A stretch of DNA of 64,000 nucleotides, from assembly GCA_949283255.1 (NCBI GenBank), contig CASDRS010000003.1, forward strand, positions 62,001 through 126,000, in the 5' to 3' direction. Position 1 is the first letter of the stretch. Each line of letters begins with the position of its first letter. The translations under genes and the position numbers were made by a program. This DNA comes from an uncultured bacterium. Its GTDB lineage: Bacteria; Cyanobacteriota; Vampirovibrionia; Gastranaerophilales; Gastranaerophilaceae. Below are positions 9,049 to 18,117 of this stretch, piece after piece. Under the pieces are notes generated by a model. The model was given only the letters and a program-made list of their open reading frames with translations. It ran no database searches and was not told the DNA's origin.

Positions 9049-10602
9049 ATGACAACAGAAGAAAATACTAAACTCGATTGGAAACCGACAGTTAACCCGT
9101 GGATAATGATTATACCGGTTATGCTTTCGGTTTTCATATATGTTCTGGACGGAACAATCGGTAACGTAGCATTACCTCACATGGCAGGAAGCTTCTCTGC
9201 AACAAGAGATGAGTCCATGTGGATATTGACAAGTTACCTAATTGCAGCCGGAATTGTTATTCCTGCAGTAGATTGGTTTAGTAAAGTATGTGGTCGTAAA
9301 AATTTCTTTATCATAAGTATTTTGATGTTTACAATTGCCTCTATGCTTTGCGGTATGGCAACAAATATTGAATTTATGATATTTGCAAGAGTTCTGCAAG
9401 GCTTTGGCGGAGGCGGAATTTTACCTATATCACAAGCCATTATTTTGGAGAGTTTTCCAAAAGAAAAACGTGGTATTGCCATGTCTATATTCGGCATGGG
9501 CGTAATTTTGGCTCCAATTATCGGACCTGTTTTAGGCGGTTGGATTACGGATAACTGGACTTGGCCGTGGATATTCTTTATAAATGTACCGTTTGGTTGT
9601 GTCGCCGCAATATTATCCCATAAGTTAATAGAAGACCCGCCTTATGCAAAACGACAAAAAGGGGTTACTATTGATGTTAAAGGGTTTATTTATTTAACGA
9701 TTTGGCTTGTAACGCTACAAACAGTATTGGATAAAGGTAATAATGATGACTGGTTTAATGCGCCTTGGATTTGTTGGACTTCAGGGGTATCGGTTATCGC
9801 CTGTATATTATTTTTCCACTCACAAATTACACGCAAAAATACTTTAATCGATTTAAGTGTGTTTAAAGATCAAAACTATTCTGCAGGAACAATTATACAA
9901 GTTGTTATACAAGCAGTTTTATACGCATCATTAGCGATATTACCGCAATTTTTGCAAAGTATGCTGGGTTACACTGCGTTCTTAAGCGGTGCAACTATGA
10001 TGCCTAGAGGATTTGGGAGCATGACTGCTATGGTTGTATGCGCACTGATTTCTAATAAAGTTGATGAAAGAATACTCGTAGCAATCGGACTAAGCTTTAT
10101 TGGCGGAGCAAGTTTAGTATTTGGTTCATTAAACCTGCAAATTTCAAGCATGAATATTGCAATTCCGAATTACATAATGGGTGCAGGCATGGGACTTGCG
10201 ATGGTGCCTATCATGAACTTGTCAATGGATACTCTCCAAAATTCACAAATGACAAACGCTTCAGGAATCCAGAATTTGTTAAAAAATATAGGAAGCGCAA
10301 TTGGGACTTCACTAGTTGCAACAATGTTAACACGATTTGCGCAAGTCCACCAGATAATGATGGTTGGAAAACTTAATGATTTGAATCCTAATTTTATAGA
10401 TAGACTTCAAAATACAGCAATGGCACTTTCACAATATACACACCCGTCAGTCGCAGATTATATGGCGCAATATTCACTATACGGTCAGTTGATTAAACAA
10501 GCAACATTATGGGCATTCATTGATGCATTCAGAATTTTTGGGGTCCTCTGTTTAGCAGTTATACCATTGTTGCTCTTCATTAAAAGACGTCACGTAAATT
10601 AG
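9049..10602 (+). CDS. emrB: EmrB/QacA-type drug exporter (MFS DHA2), copy 2
   Basis: Second 14-TM DHA2 permease, 517 residues, starting 2 nt after the first. It is collinear with copy 1 and clearly paralogous: LDGTIGNVALPHMAG for LDETVANVALPHIAG, shared DWFNAPWICW, and PIIGPVLGGWITDNWTW. The Asp-Glu of copy 1 motif D1 is Asp-Gly here, which may alter proton coupling or substrate range. Translation is likely coupled. Its stop overlaps the stop of the opposing gene by 4 nt. Confidence 0.92.
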   Translation: MTTEENTKLDWKPTVNPWIMIIPVMLSVFIYVLDGTIGNVALPHMAGSFSATRDESMWILTSYLIAAGIVIPAVDWFSKVCGRKNFFIISILMFTIASMLCGMATNIEFMIFARVLQGFGGGGILPISQAIILESFPKEKRGIAMSIFGMGVILAPIIGPVLGGWITDNWTWPWIFFINVPFGCVAAILSHKLIEDPPYAKRQKGVTIDVKGFIYLTIWLVTLQTVLDKGNNDDWFNAPWICWTSGVSVIACILFFHSQITRKNTLIDLSVFKDQNYSAGTIIQVVIQAVLYASLAILPQFLQSMLGYTAFLSGATMMPRGFGSMTAMVVCALISNKVDERILVAIGLSFIGGASLVFGSLNLQISSMNIAIPNYIMGAGMGLAMVPIMNLSMDTLQNSQMTNASGIQNLLKNIGSAIGTSLVATMLTRFAQVHQIMMVGKLNDLNPNFIDRLQNTAMALSQYTHPSVADYMAQYSLYGQLIKQATLWAFIDAFRIFGVLCLAVIPLLLFIKRRHVN

Positions 10603-11096
10603 TTACCGGTGAATATACTATTAAGTTTGTCACCCATAACACTATAGTATATTTTAATTCTTTCTTTATCACCGTTTTGAAGAAGCCCAAAAGTCCCAAT
10701 AATATCTTTTTGGCTTACATCACCGCTATGCGTACCGTCAACTTCATCCATGCCGAGAATAAAACTTGAAACTTCATGTACATCCAAGCCTTTGGATTCA
10801 GGACTCTTATCAAAGTTTATAGAATAATACAAATCTCTTATTATCTGATCATTATAACCTCTTTTTAAAAGATTTTTCTTAAAATAATTTACAAACTCTT
10901 CTTCAGTAATCTGTTTTTTATCACGAGCCATTGCGTTAATAAAACCTTTCGCACTTGCCTCAAGTGATTTTTTTAACTGGATAGGCGTACTTTTGCCGGC
11001 AGCTTGATAACGATAAGTTTCATCCATGTGCATACCATAATATTCGGCATAATCATTTAAAGCCTCAACCATATAAGAACTGAAAGTTTGAATCAT
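10599..11096 (-). CDS. small EF-hand-like protein of unknown function
   Basis: 165 residues, no signal peptide. Residues about 75-140 read as two helix-loop-helix units with Asp/Ser-rich loops (NFDKSPESKGLDVHEVSSF and DEVDGTHSGDVSQKDI), resembling degenerate calcium-binding EF-hands. The N-terminal half is helical. AAGGAG 7 nt upstream supports the ATG. It is convergent with the second emrB and has no obvious partner. The EF-hand reading is inference; loop spacing is not canonical. Confidence 0.7.
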   Translation of the reverse strand: MIQTFSSYMVEALNDYAEYYGMHMDETYRYQAAGKSTPIQLKKSLEASAKGFINAMARDKKQITEEEFVNYFKKNLLKRGYNDQIIRDLYYSINFDKSPESKGLDVHEVSSFILGMDEVDGTHSGDVSQKDIIGTFGLLQNGDKERIKIYYSVMGDKLNSIFTGN

Positions 11097-11262
11097 AATA
11101 ATCTCCTTTTAATAAATATCCCCGATATATTAATAAAGTTTTTTTTACACAAAAATTGCCCAATATAATTGTAAAAATAACAAAAATTTGCATTATAAAA
11201 GGGTTTTAGCCAATTTACAAACTGTTACAAATTGACAAAATAATCTTTCAATACTTTATTTG

Positions 11263-11291
11263 TTGACAAAAAAGCGTTTCCATGGTATAAA
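11263..11291 (+). promoter_or_regulatory. near-consensus sigma-70 promoter
   Basis: TTGACA (11263-11268), exactly 17 nt, TGG-TATAAA (11286-11291). It is one of the strongest promoters in the window and points at the AlkD-like gene through a terminator-like leader. Confidence 0.8.
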
Positions 11292-11316
11292 GAGTGTGGG
11301 GTAAATGTATATTTAT

Positions 11317-11347
11317 AAGTCTTGTTTAATAACAAGACTTTCTTTTT
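11317..11347 (+). terminator. leader terminator or attenuator before the AlkD-like gene
   Basis: A 10-bp stem AAGTCTTGTT / AACAAGACTT with loop TAAT is followed by TCTTTTT. It lies only about 20-50 nt after the predicted transcription start and 17 nt before the ATG, so it would yield a ~50-nt RNA or control read-through. Confidence 0.65.
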
Positions 11348-11363
11348 CGGAACACACTAGCTT

Positions 11364-12047
11364 ATGAAGAATACTGAAAAAACCGTCAGGGAATGGCTTT
11401 TAAAAGAGCAGGAAGATAGATATAGAGAATTTTCTTCTTCACTTATTCCTGGAGTTGACAACATTTTAGGGGTAAGAATTCCCAAGCTGAGGAATTTTGC
11501 AAAAAGACTTGTAAAGTATGATTATGAGCCGTTTTTAGACCATGCCTGCAAGTACATGGAAGAGACAATGTTACAGGGCATGCTCATTGGATTGATTAAA
11601 GAAACTCCGGAGGAAAAATTAAAAAGAATAAAAAAATTTCTGCCCAAAATTACAAATTGGTCAATATGCGACAGTTTTTGCTGTGGTTTAAAATTCTGCA
11701 AAGAAAATCAAAAACTTGTTTGGGAATTTATCTGCCCGCTGATAAATTCAAAGCATGAATATGATGTAAGATTTGCACTTGTTATGATGCTGACTTATTT
11801 TATAGATGAAGACTATATAACACAAGTTCTCAAGAAGATTTCGGAAGTAACCCATGAAGGGTATTATGCCAAAATGGGAGCGGCCTGGACAGTATCAATT
11901 TGCTACATAAAATTTCCGAAAGAAACGACAAAACTTTTAGAAACACTAAAAGATCAAGAATTAAAACAAAAATCAATAAGAAAAATTTGTGAATCATATA
12001 AAGTTACAAAAGAAGAAAAAATAAAATTAAAGTCAAAATTACTTTGA
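11364..12047 (+). CDS. AlkD-like DNA alkylation repair protein
   Basis: HEAT-like alpha-helical protein of the DNA alkylation repair (AlkC/AlkD) family, 227 residues. Such glycosylases excise 3- and 7-alkylpurines. Visible are the N-terminal VDNILGVRIPKLRNFAK signature and ITNWSICDSFC, matching the family TNWxxxD region. The catalytic Asp and aromatic residues seem present but were not aligned. No Shine-Dalgarno is evident before the ATG. Its 3' end abuts the CDF gene. Expression likely depends on the terminator-like leader just upstream. Confidence 0.88.
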   Translation: MKNTEKTVREWLLKEQEDRYREFSSSLIPGVDNILGVRIPKLRNFAKRLVKYDYEPFLDHACKYMEETMLQGMLIGLIKETPEEKLKRIKKFLPKITNWSICDSFCCGLKFCKENQKLVWEFICPLINSKHEYDVRFALVMMLTYFIDEDYITQVLKKISEVTHEGYYAKMGAAWTVSICYIKFPKETTKLLETLKDQELKQKSIRKICESYKVTKEEKIKLKSKLL

Positions 12048-12091
12048 CAAAAAGTTATCCACATGCAAAAATAACATCACAGGGCAAAGTT

Positions 12092-12988
12092 ATGCAAATA
12101 GAACAACAAAAAAAATTAGCGGCAGGTCTTTCAATAGCCTCCAACACAATAATAATCATACTAAAATTTATAGCAGGAACACTCTCCGGCAGTATAAGTA
12201 TTATATCAGAAGCAATTCACTCCCTAAGCGATTGTCTTGCATCGGTATTAACATTTTTCTCTGTCATAAAATCTTCAGAACCTGCAGATGCAGAACATCC
12301 GTTCGGGCATGGCAGATATGAAGATATGTCAGGGTTTATAGAGGGTGGTCTGATAATTGCGGCATCATTCTACATTGTATATGAAGCAGGGAAAAAATTG
12401 TTCCACACCAATACAATGGAAACAGAACCAACATTAGGTATTATTGTTATGGGAATTGCTGTTGTTGCAAATTTTCTGGTAAGTTCATACCTGTTTAAAG
12501 TTGCAAAAGCTTCCAATTCAGTTTCTTTATTTGCAGACGGAGAACATTTAAGAACAGATATATATTCGTCATTAGGGGTATTGCTTGGTTTAGTACTGAT
12601 AAAAATAACCGGATATCATATTTTAGACCCTATAATCGCTATTATTGTTGCAATATTTATATTTAGAGCAGGATTTTCTATATCAAAAGAAACGTTAAAT
12701 AACTTATTGGACGGTTCTTTACCAAAAGAAGATTTGGAAAAAATAGAAAGTATTATTGACACTTTTAATGATAAAGGAATATTGGGCTATAAAAGTTTAA
12801 AAGCACGCCGTGTAGGTCCAACCATAGATATAGAATTAATCTTATTGTTCCCAAAAAACATGACTATATTTGATTGTCACAATATATGTGATGATATTGA
12901 AGCAAGTATTGCCAACAAGATTGGACATTGTACCGTAACAATTCATGCAGAACCGGAATGCCCGCGAAAAAAATGTAATAATAAATAA
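12092..12988 (+). CDS. cation diffusion facilitator (metal efflux) protein
   Basis: Inner-membrane antiporter exporting divalent metals such as Zn, Fe, Mn or Co. Six helices are followed by a cytoplasmic C-terminal dimerisation domain. Metal-site residues are visible: HSLSDCLAS (His43, Asp47) in TM2 and EHLRTDIYSS in TM5. The loop HPFGHGRYE is typical. I start at ATG 12092 because AGGG lies 7 nt upstream and the length (298) fits; an in-frame TTG at 12044 would add 16 polar residues and overlap the previous stop. The last residues are Cys/Lys/His-rich (HAEPECPRKKC), a possible metal-sensing tail. Confidence 0.92.
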   Translation: MQIEQQKKLAAGLSIASNTIIIILKFIAGTLSGSISIISEAIHSLSDCLASVLTFFSVIKSSEPADAEHPFGHGRYEDMSGFIEGGLIIAASFYIVYEAGKKLFHTNTMETEPTLGIIVMGIAVVANFLVSSYLFKVAKASNSVSLFADGEHLRTDIYSSLGVLLGLVLIKITGYHILDPIIAIIVAIFIFRAGFSISKETLNNLLDGSLPKEDLEKIESIIDTFNDKGILGYKSLKARRVGPTIDIELILLFPKNMTIFDCHNICDDIEASIANKIGHCTVTIHAEPECPRKKCNNK

Positions 12989-12997
12989 GAGGAATAT

Positions 12998-13480
12998 ATG
13001 TACAGAATAGGAACAGGATACGACATCCATCAGCTGACAACGGGTAGAGATCTAATTATAGGCGGAGTAAAAATAACTCATGAAAAAGGCTTGTTAGGAC
13101 ATTCCGATGCGGATGTACTTATCCATGCAATTATAGATGCACTGCTAGGCGCATTAGCACTCGCTGATATCGGAACATTGTTTCCTGACACGGACCCAAA
13201 ATATAAGGGAGCAGACAGTACAGTATTATTAAAACACGTTTATAACCTCATCACAGAACACGGATATTGCATAGAAAATCTTGACAGTAATATTATTGCG
13301 CAACAACCGAAAATGATGCCATATATTCCAAAAATGAAAGAAGTTTTGTGCAAAATATTAAACACAGACATCGACAGAATTTCTATTAAGGCAAAAACGA
13401 AAGAAAAAATGGACGCTGTAGGTCAGGGACTTGCAATAGAAGCACAAGCCTCTGTTTTGTTGAAACAAATTGATAGATAA
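12998..13480 (+). CDS. ispF: 2-C-methyl-D-erythritol 2,4-cyclodiphosphate synthase
   Basis: MEP-pathway enzyme forming the cyclic diphosphate with release of CMP. 160 residues, the usual size. Metal ligands Asp9, His11 (YDIHQL) and His43 ([12 protein letters not shown]) are in place, as are [11 protein letters not shown] and the C-terminal [14 protein letters not shown] loop. AGAGGA precedes the ATG, 9 nt after the CDF gene, so the AlkD-CDF-ispF genes look like one unit although functionally unrelated. Confidence 0.96.
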   Translation: MYRIGTGYDIHQLTTGRDLIIGGVKITHEKGLLGHSDADVLIHAIIDALLGALALADIGTLFPDTDPKYKGADSTVLLKHVYNLITEHGYCIENLDSNIIAQQPKMMPYIPKMKEVLCKILNTDIDRISIKAKTKEKMDAVGQGLAIEAQASVLLKQIDR

Positions 13481-13489
13481 TTTTTATGA

Positions 13490-13495
13490 TATAAT
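13490..13495 (+). promoter_or_regulatory. -10 box of lepA, leaderless geometry
   Basis: TATGA-TATAAT ends 6 nt before the lepA ATG, and no Shine-Dalgarno is present. The predicted start point falls on or next to the A of ATG. Confidence 0.6.
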
Positions 13496-13501
13496 TTTCT
13501 T

Positions 13502-15304
13502 ATGAAATATAGAGAAAACGTAAGGAATTTTTGTATAATAGCCCACATTGACCACGGAAAATCTACCCTGGCGGATCGTTTGCTGGAAAAAACAGGAACG
13601 GTTGCACAAAGAGATATGCAGGATCAGATAATGGATTCAATGGATATTGAGCGTGAAAGAGGTATTACAATTAAGCTTAATACTGCCAGAATGAATTATA
13701 CAGCTAAAAACGGCAAGCAGTATGAACTCAACTTAATTGATACACCCGGACACGTAGATTTTTCTTACGAAGTTTCAAGATCACTTGCAGCCTGCGAAGG
13801 TGCACTATTAATTGTTGACTCAACACAAGGTGTAGAAGCCCAAACACTTGCAAATGTATATCTTGCAGCAGAACAAAACCTGGAAATTATTCCTGTAATC
13901 AATAAAATTGATCTTCCATCAGCAGATGTGGAAAGAGTTAAGGCTGAAATTGAGGAAGTCTTGGGAATAGATGCTTCTCTTGCAATTCCTGTAAGTGCAA
14001 AAGCAGGAATAGGAATAGAGGAAGTTTTAGAGGCTATTGTTGACCTAATTCCGCCACCTGTAGACACCTCAGACAAACCTCTTAGAGCATTAGTTTTTGA
14101 TAGTGTATATGACCAATATCTCGGCACTCTTTGCTTCTTCAAGGTTGTTGACGGAAGTATTAAACTCGGAGACAAAGTCCGATTTATGGCATCAGGAAAA
14201 GAATTTGAAGTAGTTGAATTGGGATACCAAACTCCTATGAGGACTTCAGTTAACGAATTAAAATGCGGAGACGTAGGATTTTTTGCAGGCTCAATAAAAG
14301 AGTTGACCCGATTTGTAGGAGATACAATCACAAATGCAGAAAGCCCTGCTAAAGAACCTCTCCCAGGTTACAAAGAAGCTTTACCGATGGTATTTTCAGG
14401 GCTTTATCCTGTAGATAACGATGATTATCAGGATTTGAAAGAAGCACTTGAAAAACTCAAGCTTAACGACAGCAGTATTACATTTGAACCTGAAACATCT
14501 TCAGCGTTGGGATTTGGTTTCCGCTGCGGATTTTTGGGAATGCTCCATATGGAAATTGCTCAAGAAAGACTTGAGAGAGAATACGGGCTTTCTATCGTAA
14601 CAACTGCGCCATCAGTTGTCTACAAAGTTTATAAAACAAACGGGGAAATGGTAGAAATCGACAACCCTGCAAATCTACCTGCTCCACAATACCGCGATTA
14701 CATCGAAGAACCTTACGTAAAAGTTTCAATAATTACTCCAAACGATTACGTAGGAACCCTGATGGATCTTGCACAAAGCAAACGCGGAATTTTCAAAAAC
14801 ATGTCATATATCGACAAAATTAGAGCCGATTTAGAATATGAAATTCCATTATCAGAAGTCATAACAGATTTTTATGACCAGCTGAAATCCCGTACAAAGG
14901 GTTATGCAAGTATGGATTACGAATTTTGTGATTACAAACGTTCTAAGTTAGTAAAACTAGATATAATGCTTGCAGGAGAAGTTGTAGACGCATTGTCTGT
15001 AATTTGTCACGAAGACAGCGCATTTTATATCGGACAAAAACTCACAACAAAACTTAAAGAGATAATTCCTCGTCAGTTGTTTGAAGTTCCTATCCAAGCT
15101 GCAATAGGCGGAAGAATTATTGCAAGAACAAATATCAAAGCAATGCGCAAAAACGTTCTGGATAAATGTTATGGCGGTGATATCACACGTAAACGTAAAC
15201 TGTTAGAAAAACAGAAAAAAGGTAAAAAGAGAATGAAATCAGTAGGACGTGTAGAAGTACCGCAAGAAGCGTTTATGGCTGTATTAAGCTTAGATGAAGA
15301 ATAG
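13502..15304 (+). CDS. lepA: elongation factor 4 (ribosomal back-translocase)
   Basis: Ribosome-bound GTPase that acts on stalled or mis-translocated ribosomes and in initiation and assembly. G-domain motifs are AHIDHGKST (14-22), DTPGH and NKID. Domain II, EF-G-like domains III and V, and the LepA-specific C-terminal domain with [20 protein letters not shown] and [19 protein letters not shown] are all present. 600 residues is full length. There is no ribosome-binding site; a TATAAT ends 6 nt upstream, suggesting a leaderless message. Confidence 0.97.
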   Translation: MKYRENVRNFCIIAHIDHGKSTLADRLLEKTGTVAQRDMQDQIMDSMDIERERGITIKLNTARMNYTAKNGKQYELNLIDTPGHVDFSYEVSRSLAACEGALLIVDSTQGVEAQTLANVYLAAEQNLEIIPVINKIDLPSADVERVKAEIEEVLGIDASLAIPVSAKAGIGIEEVLEAIVDLIPPPVDTSDKPLRALVFDSVYDQYLGTLCFFKVVDGSIKLGDKVRFMASGKEFEVVELGYQTPMRTSVNELKCGDVGFFAGSIKELTRFVGDTITNAESPAKEPLPGYKEALPMVFSGLYPVDNDDYQDLKEALEKLKLNDSSITFEPETSSALGFGFRCGFLGMLHMEIAQERLEREYGLSIVTTAPSVVYKVYKTNGEMVEIDNPANLPAPQYRDYIEEPYVKVSIITPNDYVGTLMDLAQSKRGIFKNMSYIDKIRADLEYEIPLSEVITDFYDQLKSRTKGYASMDYEFCDYKRSKLVKLDIMLAGEVVDALSVICHEDSAFYIGQKLTTKLKEIIPRQLFEVPIQAAIGGRIIARTNIKAMRKNVLDKCYGGDITRKRKLLEKQKKGKKRMKSVGRVEVPQEAFMAVLSLDEE

Positions 15305-15314
15305 AACGAAATAT

Positions 15315-15665
15315 TTATTCTCCAATGATTTCATAAATTTCATTAAGCCTATCTTTATTATTTTTATACCACCAGCCGATAAGCGTTTCAAAAGCCGTAG
15401 CCTTTCTGTATTCGGTTTGGTTTTGGCGTCTGCCGACAGGTATTGGCAGATTACGCCCTCTTCTGGCAATTTCGTGTTCTTCTTCCGTTAAATACGGCTC
15501 CATTTTTTGTAAAAGCTCTGCTTGATAAGAAGCTTTTACTTTAGCCGTCGTAAGTTTATGAAGCATTTGAGCGTTGTTGGTCATCAGAATAGTTTTTTCT
15601 CTTATTTTGATTTCCCAAACAGCATCACCTAGATACGCATAATTTCTTAAATTCATTTCATCCAT
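15315..15665 (-). CDS. mrnC: Mini-III ribonuclease
   Basis: Single-domain RNase III-like enzyme that trims 23S rRNA precursors, known in Firmicutes and Cyanobacteria. 116 residues with no dsRNA-binding domain. The catalytic signature NYAYLGDAVWE near the N-terminus and KATAFETLIGWWY in the C-terminal half carry the acidic metal ligands. RRGRNLPIPVGRRQ is the family's basic loop. It is convergent with lepA with a 10-nt gap. The ATG at 15665 lacks a Shine-Dalgarno but has a -10-like TAAATT 6 nt upstream. Confidence 0.92.
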   Translation of the reverse strand: MDEMNLRNYAYLGDAVWEIKIREKTILMTNNAQMLHKLTTAKVKASYQAELLQKMEPYLTEEEHEIARRGRNLPIPVGRRQNQTEYRKATAFETLIGWWYKNNKDRLNEIYEIIGE

Positions 15666-15671
15666 AGATAT

Positions 15672-15677
15672 AATTTA
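15672..15677 (-). promoter_or_regulatory. -10 box of mrnC, leaderless geometry
   Basis: On the minus strand TATGC-TAAATT ends 6 nt before the mrnC ATG. Confidence 0.4.
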
Positions 15678-15756
15678 GCATAAAAACGGCGTTCTTGATA
15701 TTTTCTTGTGTGCATGAAATAATAGTTACACAGATTTTACAACAGAAGGAGAAATT

Positions 15757-16374
15757 ATGAAGAAGAGAGTTTTAATGATTGGGCTATGCCTTCTTATGTG
15801 TAGTTCAACCGTGTTCGCCGAATCCGAAGTTTCTGTTGAAACCGAAGTCACTTCAACCGCGATTGTAAAAGAAGATTTTTCACCACAGCTAATTGAAAAA
15901 ATCAAAGTTCAACGAAATACAATTTATAATGCTTTAAATTTGACACCTGCTCAGATTAAAAAGAATGAAGAAATTGAACAAAAACGTTACGAAGCGTTAG
16001 AACCTGAGTTGCGAAATTTATGTCTTGTCAGAAAAAAGTTGAAAACACTGCAATCAGACCAAAATAGTAATAAAAAAGAAATCCGAACAACCGAGAAGGA
16101 ATTAAATAAAGTAAAAAATAACATTAAAAATATTTCTAATAATTATGATAAACAATTTAAAGAAATTCTGACATCTGATCAAAAAGCAAAATATAATATG
16201 ATTAGAAAATTGAAGAAAAGCGATTTAAAAAAACTTGAAAAAAGTAAAAATGGTAAAGAAACGCCATCTGATTTGAGACCATTTGGGAAACCGATATCTC
16301 AAGCGGCATACACAGAAGAAATGAAAAAGAAAAACAGTTTTTGGTACAAAATAAAAAATCGCCGCAAAAAATAA
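15757..16374 (+). CDS. periplasmic LTxxQ (Spy/CpxP-like) helical protein
   Basis: 205 residues. A signal peptide (KKRVLMIGLCLLMCSSTVFA) is followed by a charged helical domain with two LTxxQ motifs, LTPAQIKKNEEIEQKRYEA and LTSDQKAKYNMIRKL, about 85 residues apart, the signature of Spy/CpxP-type periplasmic chaperones. The C-terminus is very basic (KIKNRRKK). AGAAGGAG 6 nt upstream sets the start. It is followed by a clear terminator and appears monocistronic. A role in envelope stress is inference from the motif. Confidence 0.75.
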   Translation: MKKRVLMIGLCLLMCSSTVFAESEVSVETEVTSTAIVKEDFSPQLIEKIKVQRNTIYNALNLTPAQIKKNEEIEQKRYEALEPELRNLCLVRKKLKTLQSDQNSNKKEIRTTEKELNKVKNNIKNISNNYDKQFKEILTSDQKAKYNMIRKLKKSDLKKLEKSKNGKETPSDLRPFGKPISQAAYTEEMKKKNSFWYKIKNRRKK

Positions 16375-16397
16375 GCTAAAATATAAAACTTTTAAAG

Positions 16398-16427
16398 AAA
16401 GAGTACATTGAAAAATGTACTCTTTTC
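16398..16427 (+). terminator. terminator after the LTxxQ protein
   Basis: 12-bp perfect stem AAAGAGTACATT / AATGTACTCTTT with a GAAA tetraloop, ending in Ts. Confidence 0.85.
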
Positions 16428-16492
16428 CGTTAATTACTTGACCCATGGTATAAAATTTGTTACAATTTTAACCAAGAAGATGGAGAAGCTTT

Positions 16493-17398
16493 ATGAATTG
16501 GATGCATATATTTACTGATATCCCTATTTTGATTGTACTTGGGTTATTTCTTTGTTCTATAGTTTTTTGTATCAGCAAATATCTATTTGTATACAAAAAC
16601 CTTAAGTTATTTTATAACTTTATCAAAAATTACAAAAAGACTGATTTGAATTTCAGATTTAAAGAAATAGATGAGTGGATGTCAATAAATCCTTATGTAT
16701 CAAGTGCATGGTTGGAATTCAAGAATACACTTGTATTTTCGGAATCAATACCTTTAAAAGGACAGAATAACAATCTGACATACAAAGAAGTATCAACAAC
16801 CATTCAAAATATACAAACAACAGTTGATCCTTTATACTTTTTCGATGAAGAATCATTGATAACTTCTAAATTCAACTACAAATTTATCCAATCCGTATCA
16901 ACAATCTTAACAGGTTGCGGACCTTTGTTCACATTCTTGAACATCGCAATAGCATTCGGTAAAATCGATTTTTCATCCCAAGAACAAACAATTATGTCTG
17001 TAGCCGGCTTGATGAGTTCAATGCAAGTCGCAGCTCTTGTTTCAGTTTTTGCGGTAGGTTCATCATTAATATTCATCATCACAGAAAAACTCTCATACAA
17101 CTTTTTATGCAAAGAACCTTTATACAAAGTTCAAGACCGTATTGCAAAATTATTTGACAATATCTCTGCCGAAAAGTTCTTGCTGGAGCTGTTGAAAGAA
17201 ACAAAGATACAAAACAATGCATTGCAGCATTTGATTGGAGAATTGCCTGATAACTTTAAAGTTGCATTAAATTCAGGTATTGCAGGCAACCTTGTTCCAT
17301 ACCTTGAAAACTTAATTTATGGAATGAATCTTATGAACAAGCAGATGAAAGAAGTTGCAAAATCATCAAAATCGGATGAAGTTGACGATTTGTTTTAG
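16493..17398 (+). CDS. MotA/TolQ/ExbB-type proton channel, ZorA-like
   Basis: 301 residues. The topology matches the stator A-subunit family: TM1 at about 11-33, a ~95-residue cytoplasmic stretch, TM2 at about 133-157 (STILTGCGPLFTFLNIAIAF) and TM3 at about 168-196 (SVAGLMSSMQVAALVSVFAV). A helical C-terminal tail follows. The TGCGPLFTFLNI and GLMSSMQVAAL segments resemble the channel-lining helices of ZorA and ExbB. The tail is short compared with Zorya ZorA. GGAGAAG precedes the ATG. The next gene encodes the matching MotB/ZorB-like subunit, so together they should form a proton-driven peptidoglycan-anchored motor. Confidence 0.82.
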   Translation: MNWMHIFTDIPILIVLGLFLCSIVFCISKYLFVYKNLKLFYNFIKNYKKTDLNFRFKEIDEWMSINPYVSSAWLEFKNTLVFSESIPLKGQNNNLTYKEVSTTIQNIQTTVDPLYFFDEESLITSKFNYKFIQSVSTILTGCGPLFTFLNIAIAFGKIDFSSQEQTIMSVAGLMSSMQVAALVSVFAVGSSLIFIITEKLSYNFLCKEPLYKVQDRIAKLFDNISAEKFLLELLKETKIQNNALQHLIGELPDNFKVALNSGIAGNLVPYLENLIYGMNLMNKQMKEVAKSSKSDEVDDLF

Positions 17399-17412
17399 TG
17401 GGGAAGTAAGTT

Positions 17413-18117
17413 TTGGGTATATACGGTAAAAAGAAGAATTTTGATAAAGATGATAATAGTAATATATTCTGGACAACAATGTCAGACTTGTTGCTAGGTT
17501 TGGCTATTATTTTCATGACATTATTCGTACTGGCGATGACAGGTTTTACTCAAGAGACTGTAGAACTCCAACAAAACCAAATGAAAGCATCAGAGCAAAT
17601 TGCTGAGAAACTTAAAGAAGCTGACATTGATGCAGAAGTAGATAAACTTACCGGAAACGTAAAAATTTCTGATTTACAATTATTTGAAGTTGGCAGTTAC
17701 CAGCTTTCCCCAAAGGGTAAGCAATTTTTGGATAAATTTGTTCCGATTTACATAAACACAATTTTTGCTAATCCTATCCTATATGAGAATGTAGAGAACA
17801 TAATTGTTCAAGGGCACACAGACTCACAAATGTTTGTAAATGCCAAAACGCCGGAAGAACAGTTCAGCAAAAACATGCAGTTAAGCTTACAGCGTGCGGC
17901 GGCAGTACAAGAATACATGTTTAGAACAAAATACGACAAAAAGAATGCCCCTGCCTTAAACAAAATTATTGTTGTAGAAGGCAAATCATTTACAGAACCT
18001 GTTCTGGATGCCAACGGGAAAGAAGATTATGCAAAAAGCAGACGTGTAGAACTTAAATTAAGAGTGAAAGGAAAGAGCCTCTCAAGAGTGTTCGGGTTAA
18101 ATTTTGGCGGGTATTAA
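17413..18117 (+). CDS. MotB/OmpA-type stator subunit, ZorB-like
   Basis: 234 residues. One transmembrane helix (about 19-42) contains [16 protein letters not shown] with Asp25 at the proton-carrying position of MotB/ZorB. A coiled linker (46-80) leads to an OmpA-like peptidoglycan-binding domain (about 85-220) with VQGHTDSQM (134-137 core) and SRRVELKL (209-216). The start is a TTG; GGGGAAG sits about 6 nt upstream and the next ATG would cut the membrane helix. It begins 14 nt after the channel gene and its last 14 nt overlap the DUF711 gene. Confidence 0.85.
   Translation: MGIYGKKKNFDKDDNSNIFWTTMSDLLLGLAIIFMTLFVLAMTGFTQETVELQQNQMKASEQIAEKLKEADIDAEVDKLTGNVKISDLQLFEVGSYQLSPKGKQFLDKFVPIYINTIFANPILYENVENIIVQGHTDSQMFVNAKTPEEQFSKNMQLSLQRAAAVQEYMFRTKYDKKNAPALNKIIVVEGKSFTEPVLDANGKEDYAKSRRVELKLRVKGKSLSRVFGLNFGGY

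Noticed and set aside
12044-12091. TTG start for the CDF gene in a 4-nt overlap with the AlkD-like gene
   Set aside because: The ATG at 12092 has AGGG at proper spacing and gives the usual family length; the added N-terminus would be polar and unsupported.
13765-14331. 188-residue open frame on the minus strand
   Set aside because: Lies wholly inside lepA, which has complete GTPase and C-terminal motifs; Ser/Thr-rich low-complexity translation is typical of an antisense shadow.
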